DNA of 64,000 nucleotides from Paracoccaceae bacterium. GTDB lineage: Bacteria; Pseudomonadota; Alphaproteobacteria; Rhodobacterales; Rhodobacteraceae. Shown here piece after piece: positions 1-9,255 of this stretch. The first letter of the stretch is position 1; every line of letters begins with the position of its first letter. The stretch covers positions 1 through 64,000 of the forward strand of contig JAOHEK010000003.1 in the NCBI GenBank assembly GCA_028097405.1, in the 5' to 3' direction. A program made the position numbers and the translations under genes. The notes beneath the pieces are model-generated. The model ran no database searches. It was not told where the DNA came from and was given only the letters and a program-made list of their open reading frames with translations.

Positions 1-2271
1 GACATCACGCTGCGCGAACGGAATCTCGATATCTTCCTCGGCGAAGCGCCGGGCGATTTCGTGGTTGATATCGGATCTGACGTCTAGACCGAAATAGATA
101 TCACTTAGGATCGCACGGATCTCAAAATCCATACTGTCGGCCCCAAAGCCCTTGAAGGTGATCTTTGGCGCGGGGTTCAGCGTAACGATGGGATGGGCTT
201 CGGCGATTTCGCGCAGGATGGTTTCCACTTTGCGCGTGTCGGTCCCATAGGCCACACCCACGGGCACAATGATCCGACCAACGCTGTTGCCCCGCGTCCA
301 GTTAGTTACGGTGCCCGAAATCAGGTCCCCGTTGGGAACAATGACATCTGTGCGGTCGAAGGTTTCGATCCGGGTCGATCTAACGCTGATCGCCTGAACG
401 ACCCCCATCTGGCCGTTGACCTCGACCCAATCGCCTTCGCCAATCGGACGCTCGATCAGAAGGATGATCCCAGAGACGAAATTGTTGACGATGTTCTGTA
501 GACCAAAGCCGATGCCAACTGAAAGCGCGCCAATGATGATCGCGAAGGACGACAAATTGATCCCAGCCGTCGTAACAGCCACAAGTGCAGCAATCGTAAC
601 ACCCAAATAGCCAAGCCCTGAAACGATGGCATTCCGTCCGCCAACATCCATCTTCGTGCGCGGCAGTACGCTGGACTTTAACGTTCCCTGCAAAAGACGC
701 GTCAGACCAAAGCCTGCGGCAAAAACGGCCGCAAAGGTAAGCAGATCAACCGGAGATATCGAACTGTCGCCCAATGGAATGCCGGTCTTGAAACCGGTCC
801 AGATCTCGCCCAGGTCGGAATCCCGTGCACCCCAGATCAAAGCAAAGACCGGAATAGAAACCACCGTCAAAAACAGGCTAAACAGAACCGGAGCCAGCGC
901 CTGACGCGATTGTTCCGCATTCAGCCGCCGCACAATTGCGTAAAAGGCCTGAAACGCGAAATGCATGCCCGACAGAAACGCAACTAGCCCAATGCTAAAG
1001 GCCGAGGGCAGCAAGACGCCTCGCGCAAGGTGCTGAAGACCAACCACCGCCGACACCAAGCCGATGATGGCCGCCAACTGCAGGGCACGCCCCATCAGGC
1101 GTTCAACCCGGTCACTGAATGCCGGTGTCGCACCTTCCGCCGGTGATCCGCCTTGATTGATAAACCCGCCGACTTTGAATAACACAATCGCCAAAACCAC
1201 AAAGATCGGCAGCGTGATCACGCCCACAACATCCGTGTCGAAACCTGCCACCTCTTCGGTAAAACCAACCAGCATCAGCAAACCGGCCAATGTGCCCATC
1301 GCGCTGAAGACATAGCGGGCCCGCGCGCGTTTTGCGTCGCTCAACACCAGTATCGTTGGGATTGATGCACGTTTCGGGAACAAGCGCCCGGCCAACCAGC
1401 GGGCAACCGCATAACAAAGGATGGCTGCGTTGATACCGATCGCCAGGGCTCGACCCGTTTCGCCCAAGATCCCGCTGGATATCAGCACAAGGTTCAACAG
1501 CGACACAGCAAGCACCGAGACCAGCACATTGCCAAAGGACAACAAGAATCCTAACAAGACACGCCCATTATCGCCCGGAGCGGATGTTTCAATCCGGGTC
1601 AATTGACGTTCAATCACGCGTGGTCCCCAAACCACAAGTAGGACTGCCACGATCACCAACAGCACCGCGATCGCCACACGTTGCCAGATCGAAGTCTCGG
1701 CGGATGACGCCTGCAAGTTCTCAACAGCTTCGTCACGAATCTTGGTGTTAATGTCGATCAACGCAGTGACAGCGCCCGGCCAAAGCGTCGGATCAAGAGG
1801 CGTTCGCGACAGTTCAAACAGGGCGTCCGTCTGGCGGGCACGCAGCCTAGCATCAATTTGGCTGATCAAAGCATTGGCGCGGGCAAAACTCTCTTCAGCC
1901 CGAATTCTGGGTGCCAAAGCCTCCTGCAAGGACTCGTTTAAAGCCTCCCGGCGGCGGGCAAGCGCGGCTGGTTCGGTTTCGCCTTCTGCAGCCAGTGGGC
2001 CAAGCGAGTCTATCTGGGCGTTTAGGGAATCGATCTGAATGATGTTGATGGCGCGGGCATCCAGAAAGTCGTCACGCCAATTGACCATGACTGACCGAAG
2101 CGTTTCGAACCCATAGTCGGGAAGTTGGTCGTTTTCCAGACTAGAGCTGACCGAATTGGCAAAGGTGTCAAACTGTCCGTAGTCTAGCTGATCCTGAGCC
2201 TGCGCAGCACTTAACGAATAGAAAAGGACAAGCCCCAGCCACAGCAATGTCTGACGAAGGGGGCGGATCAT
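1..2271 (-). CDS. MscS-family mechanosensitive ion channel with DUF3772-like N-terminus (3' end outside window)
   Basis: The reading frame starts at the ATG complementary to 2269-2271 and stays open to the window edge, giving at least 757 residues. It begins with a signal-peptide-like segment (residues 1-25). A coiled, charged periplasmic-type region follows to about residue 170, then some ten hydrophobic segments, and from about residue 540 the MscS pore helix and beta domain. The pore region shows the Gly/Ala-rich helix (GALSVGIGFGLQNIVNNF) and the RPIGEGDWVEV turn typical of MscS. The long N-terminal part matches the DUF3772/MscK-like layout. Such channels release solutes from the inner membrane on hypo-osmotic shock. 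Its ATG overlaps the cysK stop by 4 bp (ATGA), which suggests translational coupling. The C-terminus is not visible. Confidence 0.9.
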   Translation of the reverse strand, partial: MIRPLRQTLLWLGLVLFYSLSAAQAQDQLDYGQFDTFANSVSSSLENDQLPDYGFETLRSVMVNWRDDFLDARAINIIQIDSLNAQIDSLGPLAAEGETEPAALARRREALNESLQEALAPRIRAEESFARANALISQIDARLRARQTDALFELSRTPLDPTLWPGAVTALIDINTKIRDEAVENLQASSAETSIWQRVAIAVLLVIVAVLLVVWGPRVIERQLTRIETSAPGDNGRVLLGFLLSFGNVLVSVLAVSLLNLVLISSGILGETGRALAIGINAAILCYAVARWLAGRLFPKRASIPTILVLSDAKRARARYVFSAMGTLAGLLMLVGFTEEVAGFDTDVVGVITLPIFVVLAIVLFKVGGFINQGGSPAEGATPAFSDRVERLMGRALQLAAIIGLVSAVVGLQHLARGVLLPSAFSIGLVAFLSGMHFAFQAFYAIVRRLNAEQSRQALAPVLFSLFLTVVSIPVFALIWGARDSDLGEIWTGFKTGIPLGDSSISPVDLLTFAAVFAAGFGLTRLLQGTLKSSVLPRTKMDVGGRNAIVSGLGYLGVTIAALVAVTTAGINLSSFAIIIGALSVGIGFGLQNIVNNFVSGIILLIERPIGEGDWVEVNGQMGVVQAISVRSTRIETFDRTDVIVPNGDLISGTVTNWTRGNSVGRIIVPVGVAYGTDTRKVETILREIAEAHPIVTLNPAPKITFKGFGADSMDFEIRAILSDIYFGLDVRSDINHEIARRFAEEDIEIPFAQRDV

Positions 2272-3296
2272 CCTTCGAACACCGCCGGAAGAATGCGGTC
2301 TTGATGTTCCAGCCATGAAGGGACCGGAAGTCCCTTTTCGCGCAGGAAGGCGGGGTTGAACAGTTTGGACTGATACCTGTTTCCATAGTCGCAGAGAATG
2401 GTGACGATGGTGTGCCCCGGCCCCATGTCTTGGGCCAACCTCATCGCGCCAGCCACATTGATACCACACGACCCGCCAAGACACAGACCTTCGGTTGCCA
2501 ACAGGTCAAACACAACGGGCAAGGCCTCGGCGTCTGGGATTTTGTAGACAAAGTCGGGTGTGAAACCTTCCAAATTCGCAGTGATCCGCCCCTGTCCGAT
2601 GCCCTCCGTAATCGAGCTGCCCTCGGGAGGATCTTCGTTTGTATAAAGCTTGAATAACCCCGATCCATCCGGGTCCGAAAGACCGACACGCACGCCCTTT
2701 GGCTGCAGATATTCTGCAACGCCTGCCAGCGTCCCACCGGATCCAACAGCACAGGTGAACCCATCAACCTTGCCTTCGGTCTGCTCCCAAATCTCGGGCC
2801 CGGTTGTTTCCACATGCGCCTGACGATTGGCGACGTTATCAAATTGATTGGCCCAGACCGCACCATTCGCTTCGGTTTTGTTCAACCGCTCGGCCAAGCG
2901 TTGCGAATATTTCACATAGTTGTTCGGGTTCGAATAGGGCACCGCTGGCACCTGAACCAGTTCAGCGCCACAAAGCCGGATCATATCTTTCTTTTCCTGG
3001 CTCTGGGTCTCGGGAATAACAATGACGGTGCGATACCCCATCGAAGCACCCACCAGCGCCAGTCCAATGCCTGTGTTGCCCGCAGTCCCTTCCACAATCG
3101 TACCACCCGGTCGCAATTCGCCCCGCGCCACTGCGTTCTGGATTATGAAAAGGGCAGCCCGATCCTTGACCGACTGGCCCGGATTTAGAAACTCAGCCTT
3201 TCCCAAAATCTCGCAGCCTGTCGCTTTAGACGGGCCGTTCAAACGGATAAGGGGCGTATTTCCAACGGTTGCGGCAAGATCGCTTCGGACGTTCAT
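2268..3296 (-). CDS. cysK: PLP-dependent cysteine synthase (O-acetylserine sulfhydrylase family)
   Basis: A 342-residue fold-type II PLP enzyme expected to make cysteine from O-acetylserine and sulfide. The PLP lysine is K44 in GQSVKDRAA. The phosphate/substrate loop is GTAGNTG at 70-76, with TAGNTG instead of the TSGNTG of enterobacterial CysK. GSGGTLAG binds the PLP phosphate. This variant, about 20-30 residues longer than E. coli CysK, resembles the subgroup found in Rhodobacterales. It lies 79 bp downstream of trgA and overlaps the channel gene. In Rhodobacter sphaeroides a cysK gene beside trgAB is needed for tellurite resistance (established knowledge), so a similar role is possible. 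An upstream AGGTG at about 8 nt supports the start. Confidence 0.92.
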   Translation of the reverse strand: MNVRSDLAATVGNTPLIRLNGPSKATGCEILGKAEFLNPGQSVKDRAALFIIQNAVARGELRPGGTIVEGTAGNTGIGLALVGASMGYRTVIVIPETQSQEKKDMIRLCGAELVQVPAVPYSNPNNYVKYSQRLAERLNKTEANGAVWANQFDNVANRQAHVETTGPEIWEQTEGKVDGFTCAVGSGGTLAGVAEYLQPKGVRVGLSDPDGSGLFKLYTNEDPPEGSSITEGIGQGRITANLEGFTPDFVYKIPDAEALPVVFDLLATEGLCLGGSCGINVAGAMRLAQDMGPGHTIVTILCDYGNRYQSKLFNPAFLREKGLPVPSWLEHQDRILPAVFEG

Positions 3297-3375
3297 AAGA
3301 GCACCTAAATAGTCTTACAACTGTCCTAGAGGTGCAGGCGCAGGGATTCAATCCGAAGGGCTTATTTTACCGGCA

Positions 3376-3822
3376 CTAACCCCAACGGCGCGCAAAGAAT
3401 TCCGTCAACCACGAGACAAAAATCGCTCCGACAATGGCTGGAATCAAGATCTCTTGGGCCGTCACCAGACGCAAGTATTCTAGGAAAATCCCACCCATTT
3501 GCTGAAGCGCTTCCATCGGACCATCATAGCGCAGATCCACAGATCGGCTGAGCATCTTTTGACCGGCCCAAAACAATGCGCACCAAAACACCGTCACCGC
3601 TAGCGTAGTCAGGCCAAAGCCAAAGGAAACACGATAGTTTTTCCCGGCAGCTTTTCCCATAAGCGACCAACCCATGACCATGCCAATAAAGCCATTGACG
3701 ATCGACAACATGCCGACCCGCGTCCCTTCGGTTGGTTCCAAAAGGGGCTTTAAAAGATCAGAGACGAAGTAAGCTAGAGCTCCGAAGACAATGGCTGCGA
3801 TAAGTTTTCCGAACGTGGGCAT
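3376..3822 (-). CDS. trgA: TrgA family membrane protein (tellurite-resistance associated)
   Basis: A 148-residue protein with about four hydrophobic helices: residues 5-25, 40-58, 68-88 and a C-terminal one ending in VSWLTEFFARRWG. Length, the MPTFGKLIAA N-terminus and the WLTEFFARRWG-type end agree with TrgA of Rhodobacter. TrgA is an inner-membrane protein of unknown mechanism, named for its role with trgB and cysK in tellurite resistance. The start lies 4 bp after the cfa stop and the gene precedes cysK, so cfa-trgA-cysK-mscS could be one transcript. No trgB (Nudix hydrolase) gene is present nearby. Confidence 0.85.
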   Translation of the reverse strand: MPTFGKLIAAIVFGALAYFVSDLLKPLLEPTEGTRVGMLSIVNGFIGMVMGWSLMGKAAGKNYRVSFGFGLTTLAVTVFWCALFWAGQKMLSRSVDLRYDGPMEALQQMGGIFLEYLRLVTAQEILIPAIVGAIFVSWLTEFFARRWG

Positions 3823-3826
3823 GGGT

Positions 3827-5038
3827 TTATCCCGGATTAGTGACCGTTATTTGCGTCACATCAATAGTTCCGGCATGAAAACCCGCCGCGCAAGCCGTAA
3901 GATAGAAATTCCACATTCTTCTGAACCGACCGTCGAATCCAAGCAACGATACGTCGTCCCAGCGTTGGTTGAATGTGTCGTGCCAGCGGCGCAAAGTTTG
4001 GCTATAACTTTCGCCAAATTCTATGGATTTCAGAACGCTAAGGCCCGCCTTTTCGACTTCTTTCTTCAAAACAGCGTCTGAGGGCAGCATACCGCCCGGA
4101 AAAATATATTTTTGAATGAAATCAACACTCTTACGATAAATCTCGAACCGCTCATCAGGCACTGTGATGATCTGCAAAGTGGCGTTTCTTCCAGGTTTTA
4201 GCCGTTTTCTAAGGGCGTCGAAATAGACCGGCCAATACTTCTCGCCAACCGCTTCGAACATCTCGATCGAGACGATTCCGTCGTATGTTCCGGTTTCATC
4301 ACGATAATCCTGCAGCTTGATCTCGACACGGTCAGACAGGCCCTGTCGTTTCATGCGCAAAACGGCATAATCGTACTGTTCTTGGCTGATTGTTAAGCAG
4401 GTCACTTTAAGACCACGTTCTTTTGCGGCGTATTCGGCGAATCCGCCCCAGCCACAGCCGATTTCCAACACATGATCGCCGGGTCCAGCCCCCATCTGAT
4501 CAACCATGCTTGCGTATTTCTTGTTTTGCGCATTCTCCAGACTTTCCTGCCCGGTTTCGAACAGAGCCGACGAGTAAGTCATCGTGTCATCCAACCAAAG
4601 ACTGTAGAAATCATTGCCCAGATCGTAATGCGCCGAGATGTTCTTTTTGGCCTGATCTTTGGTGTTACGGTTCATCCAATGACGCAGGCGTTCCCACATG
4701 CGGACCATCTGAAAGCCTGCGAAACTGTCGTAAACATCGTCGTTATCAGCGTGCATAACGTCCATAAAAGCCTGCAAATCCGGCGTGGACCACCAACCTT
4801 CTAGATAGGCCTCGGCGAAGCCCAGATCACCTTCGCGGATCATACGTGCGAAGACATCCGGATTATGAACAACAATCTCGGCCACGGGACCGGGTTGGGG
4901 TGCCTCGACGCGAAACAGACGCCCATCCGGCAGGCGGAAATCAACACGCCCGCGATTTAGCTTCTGAGACATCTTAAACGTAGCAGCAAAATAACGTGGA
5001 AGGTCGTTTTGACCCTCCAGTGATAATATCGGGATCAT
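3827..5038 (-). CDS. cfa: Cyclopropane-fatty-acyl-phospholipid synthase family SAM methyltransferase
   Basis: A 403-residue enzyme of the CFA synthase/mycolic-acid cyclopropane synthase family, which transfers a methylene group from SAM to unsaturated acyl chains of membrane phospholipids. The N-terminal lipid-binding domain covers about residues 1-125. AHYDLGNDFYSLWLDD at 136-151 is the family signature, and LEIGCGWGGF at 191-200 is the SAM-binding loop. FIQKYIFPGG near 300 and an aromatic C-terminal region complete the catalytic domain. Cfa proteins in this order respond to singlet oxygen in Rhodobacter (established for R. sphaeroides cfaA), but I see no regulator here. An internal ATG at codon 23 is an alternative start. 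The GGGGGTGGG preceding the first ATG supports the longer form. Confidence 0.92.
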   Translation of the reverse strand: MIPILSLEGQNDLPRYFAATFKMSQKLNRGRVDFRLPDGRLFRVEAPQPGPVAEIVVHNPDVFARMIREGDLGFAEAYLEGWWSTPDLQAFMDVMHADNDDVYDSFAGFQMVRMWERLRHWMNRNTKDQAKKNISAHYDLGNDFYSLWLDDTMTYSSALFETGQESLENAQNKKYASMVDQMGAGPGDHVLEIGCGWGGFAEYAAKERGLKVTCLTISQEQYDYAVLRMKRQGLSDRVEIKLQDYRDETGTYDGIVSIEMFEAVGEKYWPVYFDALRKRLKPGRNATLQIITVPDERFEIYRKSVDFIQKYIFPGGMLPSDAVLKKEVEKAGLSVLKSIEFGESYSQTLRRWHDTFNQRWDDVSLLGFDGRFRRMWNFYLTACAAGFHAGTIDVTQITVTNPG

Positions 5039-5144
5039 GTCCCACCCCCAATTTCTCTTCCAGCGAGCCTATCGAAGTCAGTTTCGCTTTCAACCAATTA
5101 TTAGGAAATTGGTGCAGGTTGGTTAATTATCCAGCCCGGGCCGA

Positions 5145-6776
5145 TCAAAGAAGGGCGCGAAAGACCTTTGGCAGTTCCTCGGGCAGGTCTTCGGCGATAA
5201 GACCCGGCCCGAAGGACAATGCGCATTCGGTGTGCAGCCAAGCCCCTGTTTCGGCGGCCTGCATTGGATCAAAACCTCGCGCCAAAAGCCCAGTAATGAA
5301 TCCCGCTAAAACGTCGCCTGACCCTGCCGTCGCCAACCAAGGTGCCGCTCGCTCATAAGCGCTGGAATTGATCGAGGCCCGCCCATCGGGGGTCGCAATC
5401 ACGGTGTCTGGGCCTTTGAACAGCACCACACAGCCTGCCCGCGCTGCCGCATCCCGAGTGGCATCCACCTTTGAGTAGGCAGGGCCTGTTATGGCGGGTG
5501 TATCCAGCTTTTCGGCGATGTCAGGGAAGAGGCGTTTGAATTCGCCCGCATGAGGGGTCAGCACCACGTCTTTATGCAGCGCATCGAAAAGCACCTGCGG
5601 ATTGCGTTCAAACCGGGACAGCGCGTCGGCGTCCAAAACGGTTTTGCGCTTGGCTTTCAAAGATTCCAGCACCAAAGCCTGCGTATCTGCGCCCAACCCC
5701 ATGCCGGGACCAAGACAGAGCGCATTGATCCGCTCATCCTCCAACACCTCGCGCAAGCCCGGAGGCCCATCCAGCGTCTGCACCATGACCGCCGTTACAT
5801 GCGTCGCGACCTCCCAAAGCGCTTTTTGAGGACAAGCGATGGTGGTGAGGCCTGCACCTACACGCAACGCGCCCCGCGCGGCGAGCCGGGCAGCGCCGGT
5901 TTTGCCGGGACCACCAGCAAGGATGAGGGCGTGACCGTGCGAGTATTTGTGGTCTCCACGCTTCCAAATAACCGGGCTTGGAGCCTCAACCAGCTCAACC
6001 CTTTCGCCCGGCGGCACGCCGGGCAGCCCCCGACCGCCCCCCCGGGCGGGGGCTTCACCCCCACCCGACGGCCGGAGGCTGCCCTCAAGGCCGATGCTCA
6101 CCGTTTTCAGTTGGCCACAAACAGATGGTCCGGCGTTCAAGCAATGCCCAATCTTAGCAGCGTGAAATGAAACGGTTAAGTTGGCTGTATTTGCGAAATC
6201 TAACGGCTGATCGTCATCAAGCCATTTCCCGGAATCCGAACACATACCGCTTGGAACATCGACCGCTACGACTTTGGGAAACGTTCGCTTGATATTTGCT
6301 TGGGATGAAAGTGTATTCAGTGCCATCGACAAGTGCCTGAATGAAACGAAAGGCCGGGATAGCCCAGTCCCAAAAAGCGCATCAACGATCAGGCTGACGC
6401 TGCTGTCGTCGTCCGGCCAGCCGTCGAACAGGTCGTCTTGCAGCGGAACAAATTTCCCCAACTCCCCCCACCGCTCATAATTCACCCGCGCATCAGGTGG
6501 CAGCTTGTCAGCATCCCCATACAGAAATACCTCAACCTCCCAGCCCCAGTCTTTCAACAACCGCGCCACAACAAACCCGTCGCCACCATTGTTCCCCGGC
6601 CCGCACAGCACCACCGCGCGATGCGATGTCTTGGCCAGCTCGGGCCATTCCTCAAAGACCGCCTCGACCACACCGCGCCCGGCGCGTTCCATCAGCTCAA
6701 GGCCGGTCACTTCGCCACTGTCGATGGCGGCTTGTTCGATGGCCCGCATCTGGGCGGCTGTCAGAAGTTCGGTCAT
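5145..6776 (-). CDS. nnr: Bifunctional NAD(P)H-hydrate epimerase / ADP-dependent dehydratase
   Basis: A 543-residue two-domain repair enzyme for hydrated NADH/NADPH. The N-terminal YjeF epimerase domain (about 1-215) carries GPGNNGGDGFVVARLL near residue 60. The C-terminal ribokinase-like dehydratase domain (about 260-543) has HKYSHGHALILAGG at its start, CLGPGMGLG, LTPHAGEFKRLF and TAGSGDVLAGFITGLLARG near 485. The linker between them is unusually rich in Gly/Pro/Arg and is encoded by an almost pure G+C stretch at about 6005-6087, described separately. The gene is divergent from the small exported protein at 6851. Confidence 0.95.
   Translation of the reverse strand: MTELLTAAQMRAIEQAAIDSGEVTGLELMERAGRGVVEAVFEEWPELAKTSHRAVVLCGPGNNGGDGFVVARLLKDWGWEVEVFLYGDADKLPPDARVNYERWGELGKFVPLQDDLFDGWPDDDSSVSLIVDALFGTGLSRPFVSFRHLSMALNTLSSQANIKRTFPKVVAVDVPSGMCSDSGKWLDDDQPLDFANTANLTVSFHAAKIGHCLNAGPSVCGQLKTVSIGLEGSLRPSGGGEAPARGGGRGLPGVPPGERVELVEAPSPVIWKRGDHKYSHGHALILAGGPGKTGAARLAARGALRVGAGLTTIACPQKALWEVATHVTAVMVQTLDGPPGLREVLEDERINALCLGPGMGLGADTQALVLESLKAKRKTVLDADALSRFERNPQVLFDALHKDVVLTPHAGEFKRLFPDIAEKLDTPAITGPAYSKVDATRDAAARAGCVVLFKGPDTVIATPDGRASINSSAYERAAPWLATAGSGDVLAGFITGLLARGFDPMQAAETGAWLHTECALSFGPGLIAEDLPEELPKVFRALL
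6005..6087. repeat. GC-only segment in the nnr linker, resembling the intergenic hairpin repeats
   Basis: Inside nnr, this stretch is almost pure G+C. It contains the inverted motif GGGGG-CTTCA-CCCCC at 6048-6062 and further C/G runs. In the nnr frame it encodes a Gly/Pro/Ala/Arg-rich linker of roughly 25 residues between the epimerase and dehydratase domains. A similar motif (G-run, CTTTG, C-run) occurs in the intergenic elements at 42568 and 54924, so an in-frame repeat insertion is possible. This is an inference from similarity seen by eye. Confidence 0.4.
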
Positions 6777-6850
6777 GGGGTATTTGTGGGCAATTCAGTC
6801 TTGCGACGCAAGCGTGGACAACCTCCACCGGGTCAGCCAAAATAACGCCC

Positions 6851-7216
6851 ATGAAACAAATGACACGCCGACAAACCACCGGACTTCTTATCGCCAGCAG
6901 CCTGCTGCCTTACGCAGCACTTGGTCAAAGCAATGGGACTAACAGCGAAGACCTGAAGCTGGCCGAACGTCTTGGCCGTGTCCTGAACGATAAATTGAAA
7001 CCCGATTGCCAAGGAACATTCTCGGTACTGGCATTCCAACAGGGCCGCGTTCGGGGGGTTCCTGCTATGGCGACCCTTGTGCAGCTGGATTGGCCTCCGG
7101 GCATACGCCGACGCCTCATTCGATCCGGCGGGCGCACCGAAGAAGCCGCGTTTCAGGCCGTGATCGATAATAGTATTAGAACATTCGCAAGATCCGGGCC
7201 GACCTGCCTGACCTGA
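6851..7216 (+). CDS. Small exported protein of unknown function
   Basis: A 121-residue protein, not recognised as a named family. The N-terminus has a signal sequence (TRRQTTGLLIASSLLPYAALGQ); the RR followed by a hydrophobic stretch could be read as Tat or Sec. The mature part is about 95 residues with two cysteines (DCQGT and the C-terminal GPTCLT) that could form a disulfide, which suits a periplasmic location. I chose the ATG at 6851 because the frame upstream lies over the nnr N-terminus and does not look coding. No clear Shine-Dalgarno is present. The gene is divergent from nnr and precedes glnB by about 150 bp. Confidence 0.65.
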   Translation: MKQMTRRQTTGLLIASSLLPYAALGQSNGTNSEDLKLAERLGRVLNDKLKPDCQGTFSVLAFQQGRVRGVPAMATLVQLDWPPGIRRRLIRSGGRTEEAAFQAVIDNSIRTFARSGPTCLT

Positions 7217-7235
7217 TTCAGTTTCGATCGCAAAT

Positions 7236-7263
7236 TATGCAGTTCGCCTAATTATTGTGCATA
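7236..7263. promoter_or_regulatory. Inverted repeat TATGCA-N16-TGCATA in the glnB upstream region
   Basis: Arms at 7236-7241 and 7258-7263 are perfect 6-bp reverse complements, about 105 bp before the glnB start, in an A+T-rich stretch. The placement suits an operator, for example for nitrogen control, but it does not match the usual NtrC consensus closely (TGCACC with GGTGCA). I also see no good sigma-54 -24/-12 element. Weak evidence. Confidence 0.25.
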
Positions 7264-7272
7264 TAGAAATAA

Positions 7273-7707
<435 letters not shown>

Positions 7708-7745
7708 CCAAGATTCAGATAGCAGAGAGGAAGAGGGCCACACCC

Positions 7746-9152
7746 ATGAGCAAAAGCGATATGCTAAGCACAATCCGTGATGAAGATGTTGAATACGTCG
7801 ATATCCGGTTCACCGATCCACGCGGCAAGCTGCAGCACGTAACTGTTATGTCGGATCAGGTTGACGAAGATTTCCTTGAAGAAGGTTTCATGTTTGATGG
7901 CTCGTCCATCGCGGGCTGGAAATCAATTGATCAGTCGGACATGAAATTGATGCCTGATACGTCGTCCATGTACATGGACCCGTTCTTTGCAGAAAAAACC
8001 ATGGCCGTTCATTGCTCGGTCGTCGAACCCGACACCGGCGAAGCCTATGATCGCGATCCGCGCGGCACTGCTGAAAAGGCCGAGGCCTACCTCAAGTCAA
8101 CCGGCATCGGTGATACGTCGTATTGGGGCCCCGAGGCCGAATTCTTCCTTTTCGACGACGTGCGTTACTCGGTTGAGATGAACAAAGTGTCGTATGAAGT
8201 CGACGCGGTCGACGCCTCGTGGAACACCGACACTGAATACGAGATGGGCAACATGGGCCACCGTCCCGGCGTCAAAGGCGGTTACTTTCCCGTTCCGCCG
8301 ATTGACGACGCTCAGGACATCCGTTCGGAAATGCTCTCGACGATGAAACGCATGGGTATGAAGGTTGATAAGCACCACCACGAAGTGGCGTCCTGTCAGC
8401 ACGAGCTTGGCCTGATCTTCGGATCGCTGACCGAGCAAGCCGACCACCTTCAGAAATACAAGTACGTCATTCATCAGGTTGCCCACGCCTACGGCAAATC
8501 GGCGACATTCATGCCGAAGCCCATCGCTGGCGACAACGGCACCGGAATGCACGTAAACATGTCGATCTGGAAAGACGGCAAGCCGCTCTTTGCAGGCGAC
8601 AAATACGCCGACCTGTCTCAGGAAGCTCTGTATTACATCGGTGGCGTCCTGAAGCACGCGAAAGCGCTGAACGCTTTCACCAACCCATCGACCAACAGCT
8701 ACAAGCGTCTGATCCCAGGCTTCGAAGCCCCGGTGCTGCGTGCCTATTCGGCTCGGAACCGCTCGGGTTGCGTACGTATCCCATGGGCAGAAAGCCCGAA
8801 GGCCAAGCGCGTCGAGGCCCGCTTCCCAGATCCGGCAGCGAACCCTTACCTTTGCTTCTCGGCGCTTCTGATGGCTGGCCTTGACGGTATCAAAAACAAA
8901 ATCGATCCCGGCGAAGCCATGGACAAAGATCTTTATGATCTGCCACCAGAAGAACTGGCTGACATCCCGACAGTCTGCGCATCGCTACGTGAAGCCATGG
9001 GCGCACTTGAGGCGGACATGGACTTCCTGACAGCTGGTGATGTCTTCACTAAAAGCCAGATCGAAGGCTACATGGGTCTGAAGTGGGAAGAAATTTACAA
9101 CTACGAACACACACCACACCCGGTTGAGTTCGCAATGTACTACAGCTGCTAA
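7746..9152 (+). CDS. glnA: Glutamine synthetase type I
   Basis: A 468-residue class I glutamine synthetase, which condenses glutamate and ammonia with ATP in a cytoplasmic dodecamer. The beta-grasp domain includes [11 protein letters not shown]. The catalytic domain has the metal and ATP ligands in [32 protein letters not shown] and the NRSGCVRIP region. LYDLPPEE places the adenylylation tyrosine at Y397, so activity is probably controlled by GlnE together with PII from the adjacent glnB. A purine-rich GAGAGGAAGAGG precedes the ATG. The gene ends just before a strong terminator. Confidence 0.98.
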   Translation: MSKSDMLSTIRDEDVEYVDIRFTDPRGKLQHVTVMSDQVDEDFLEEGFMFDGSSIAGWKSIDQSDMKLMPDTSSMYMDPFFAEKTMAVHCSVVEPDTGEAYDRDPRGTAEKAEAYLKSTGIGDTSYWGPEAEFFLFDDVRYSVEMNKVSYEVDAVDASWNTDTEYEMGNMGHRPGVKGGYFPVPPIDDAQDIRSEMLSTMKRMGMKVDKHHHEVASCQHELGLIFGSLTEQADHLQKYKYVIHQVAHAYGKSATFMPKPIAGDNGTGMHVNMSIWKDGKPLFAGDKYADLSQEALYYIGGVLKHAKALNAFTNPSTNSYKRLIPGFEAPVLRAYSARNRSGCVRIPWAESPKAKRVEARFPDPAANPYLCFSALLMAGLDGIKNKIDPGEAMDKDLYDLPPEELADIPTVCASLREAMGALEADMDFLTAGDVFTKSQIEGYMGLKWEEIYNYEHTPHPVEFAMYYSC

Positions 9153-9180
9153 AGCCTTCCCATTCCGCATAGAATGACTT

Positions 9181-9208
9181 TGAGCGCCCTTCGGGGCGCT
9201 CAATTCGT
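9181..9208 (+). terminator. Intrinsic terminator of glnBA
   Basis: A perfect 9-bp stem, TGAGCGCCC (9181-9189) with GGGCGCTCA (9194-9202), closes on a TTCG tetraloop. A short T-rich tail follows, about 30 nt after the glnA stop. Confidence 0.85.
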
Positions 9209-9255
9209 TTGGGGCATGTGGAACTTGGCGTCGGTCAATTGCGGTGCTGCGGGGT

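Noticed and set aside
5550..6170. Long plus-strand open frame (206 codons) over nnr
   Set aside because: It is antisense to a clear two-domain Nnr, has no recognisable domain, and arises from the high G+C of the gene.
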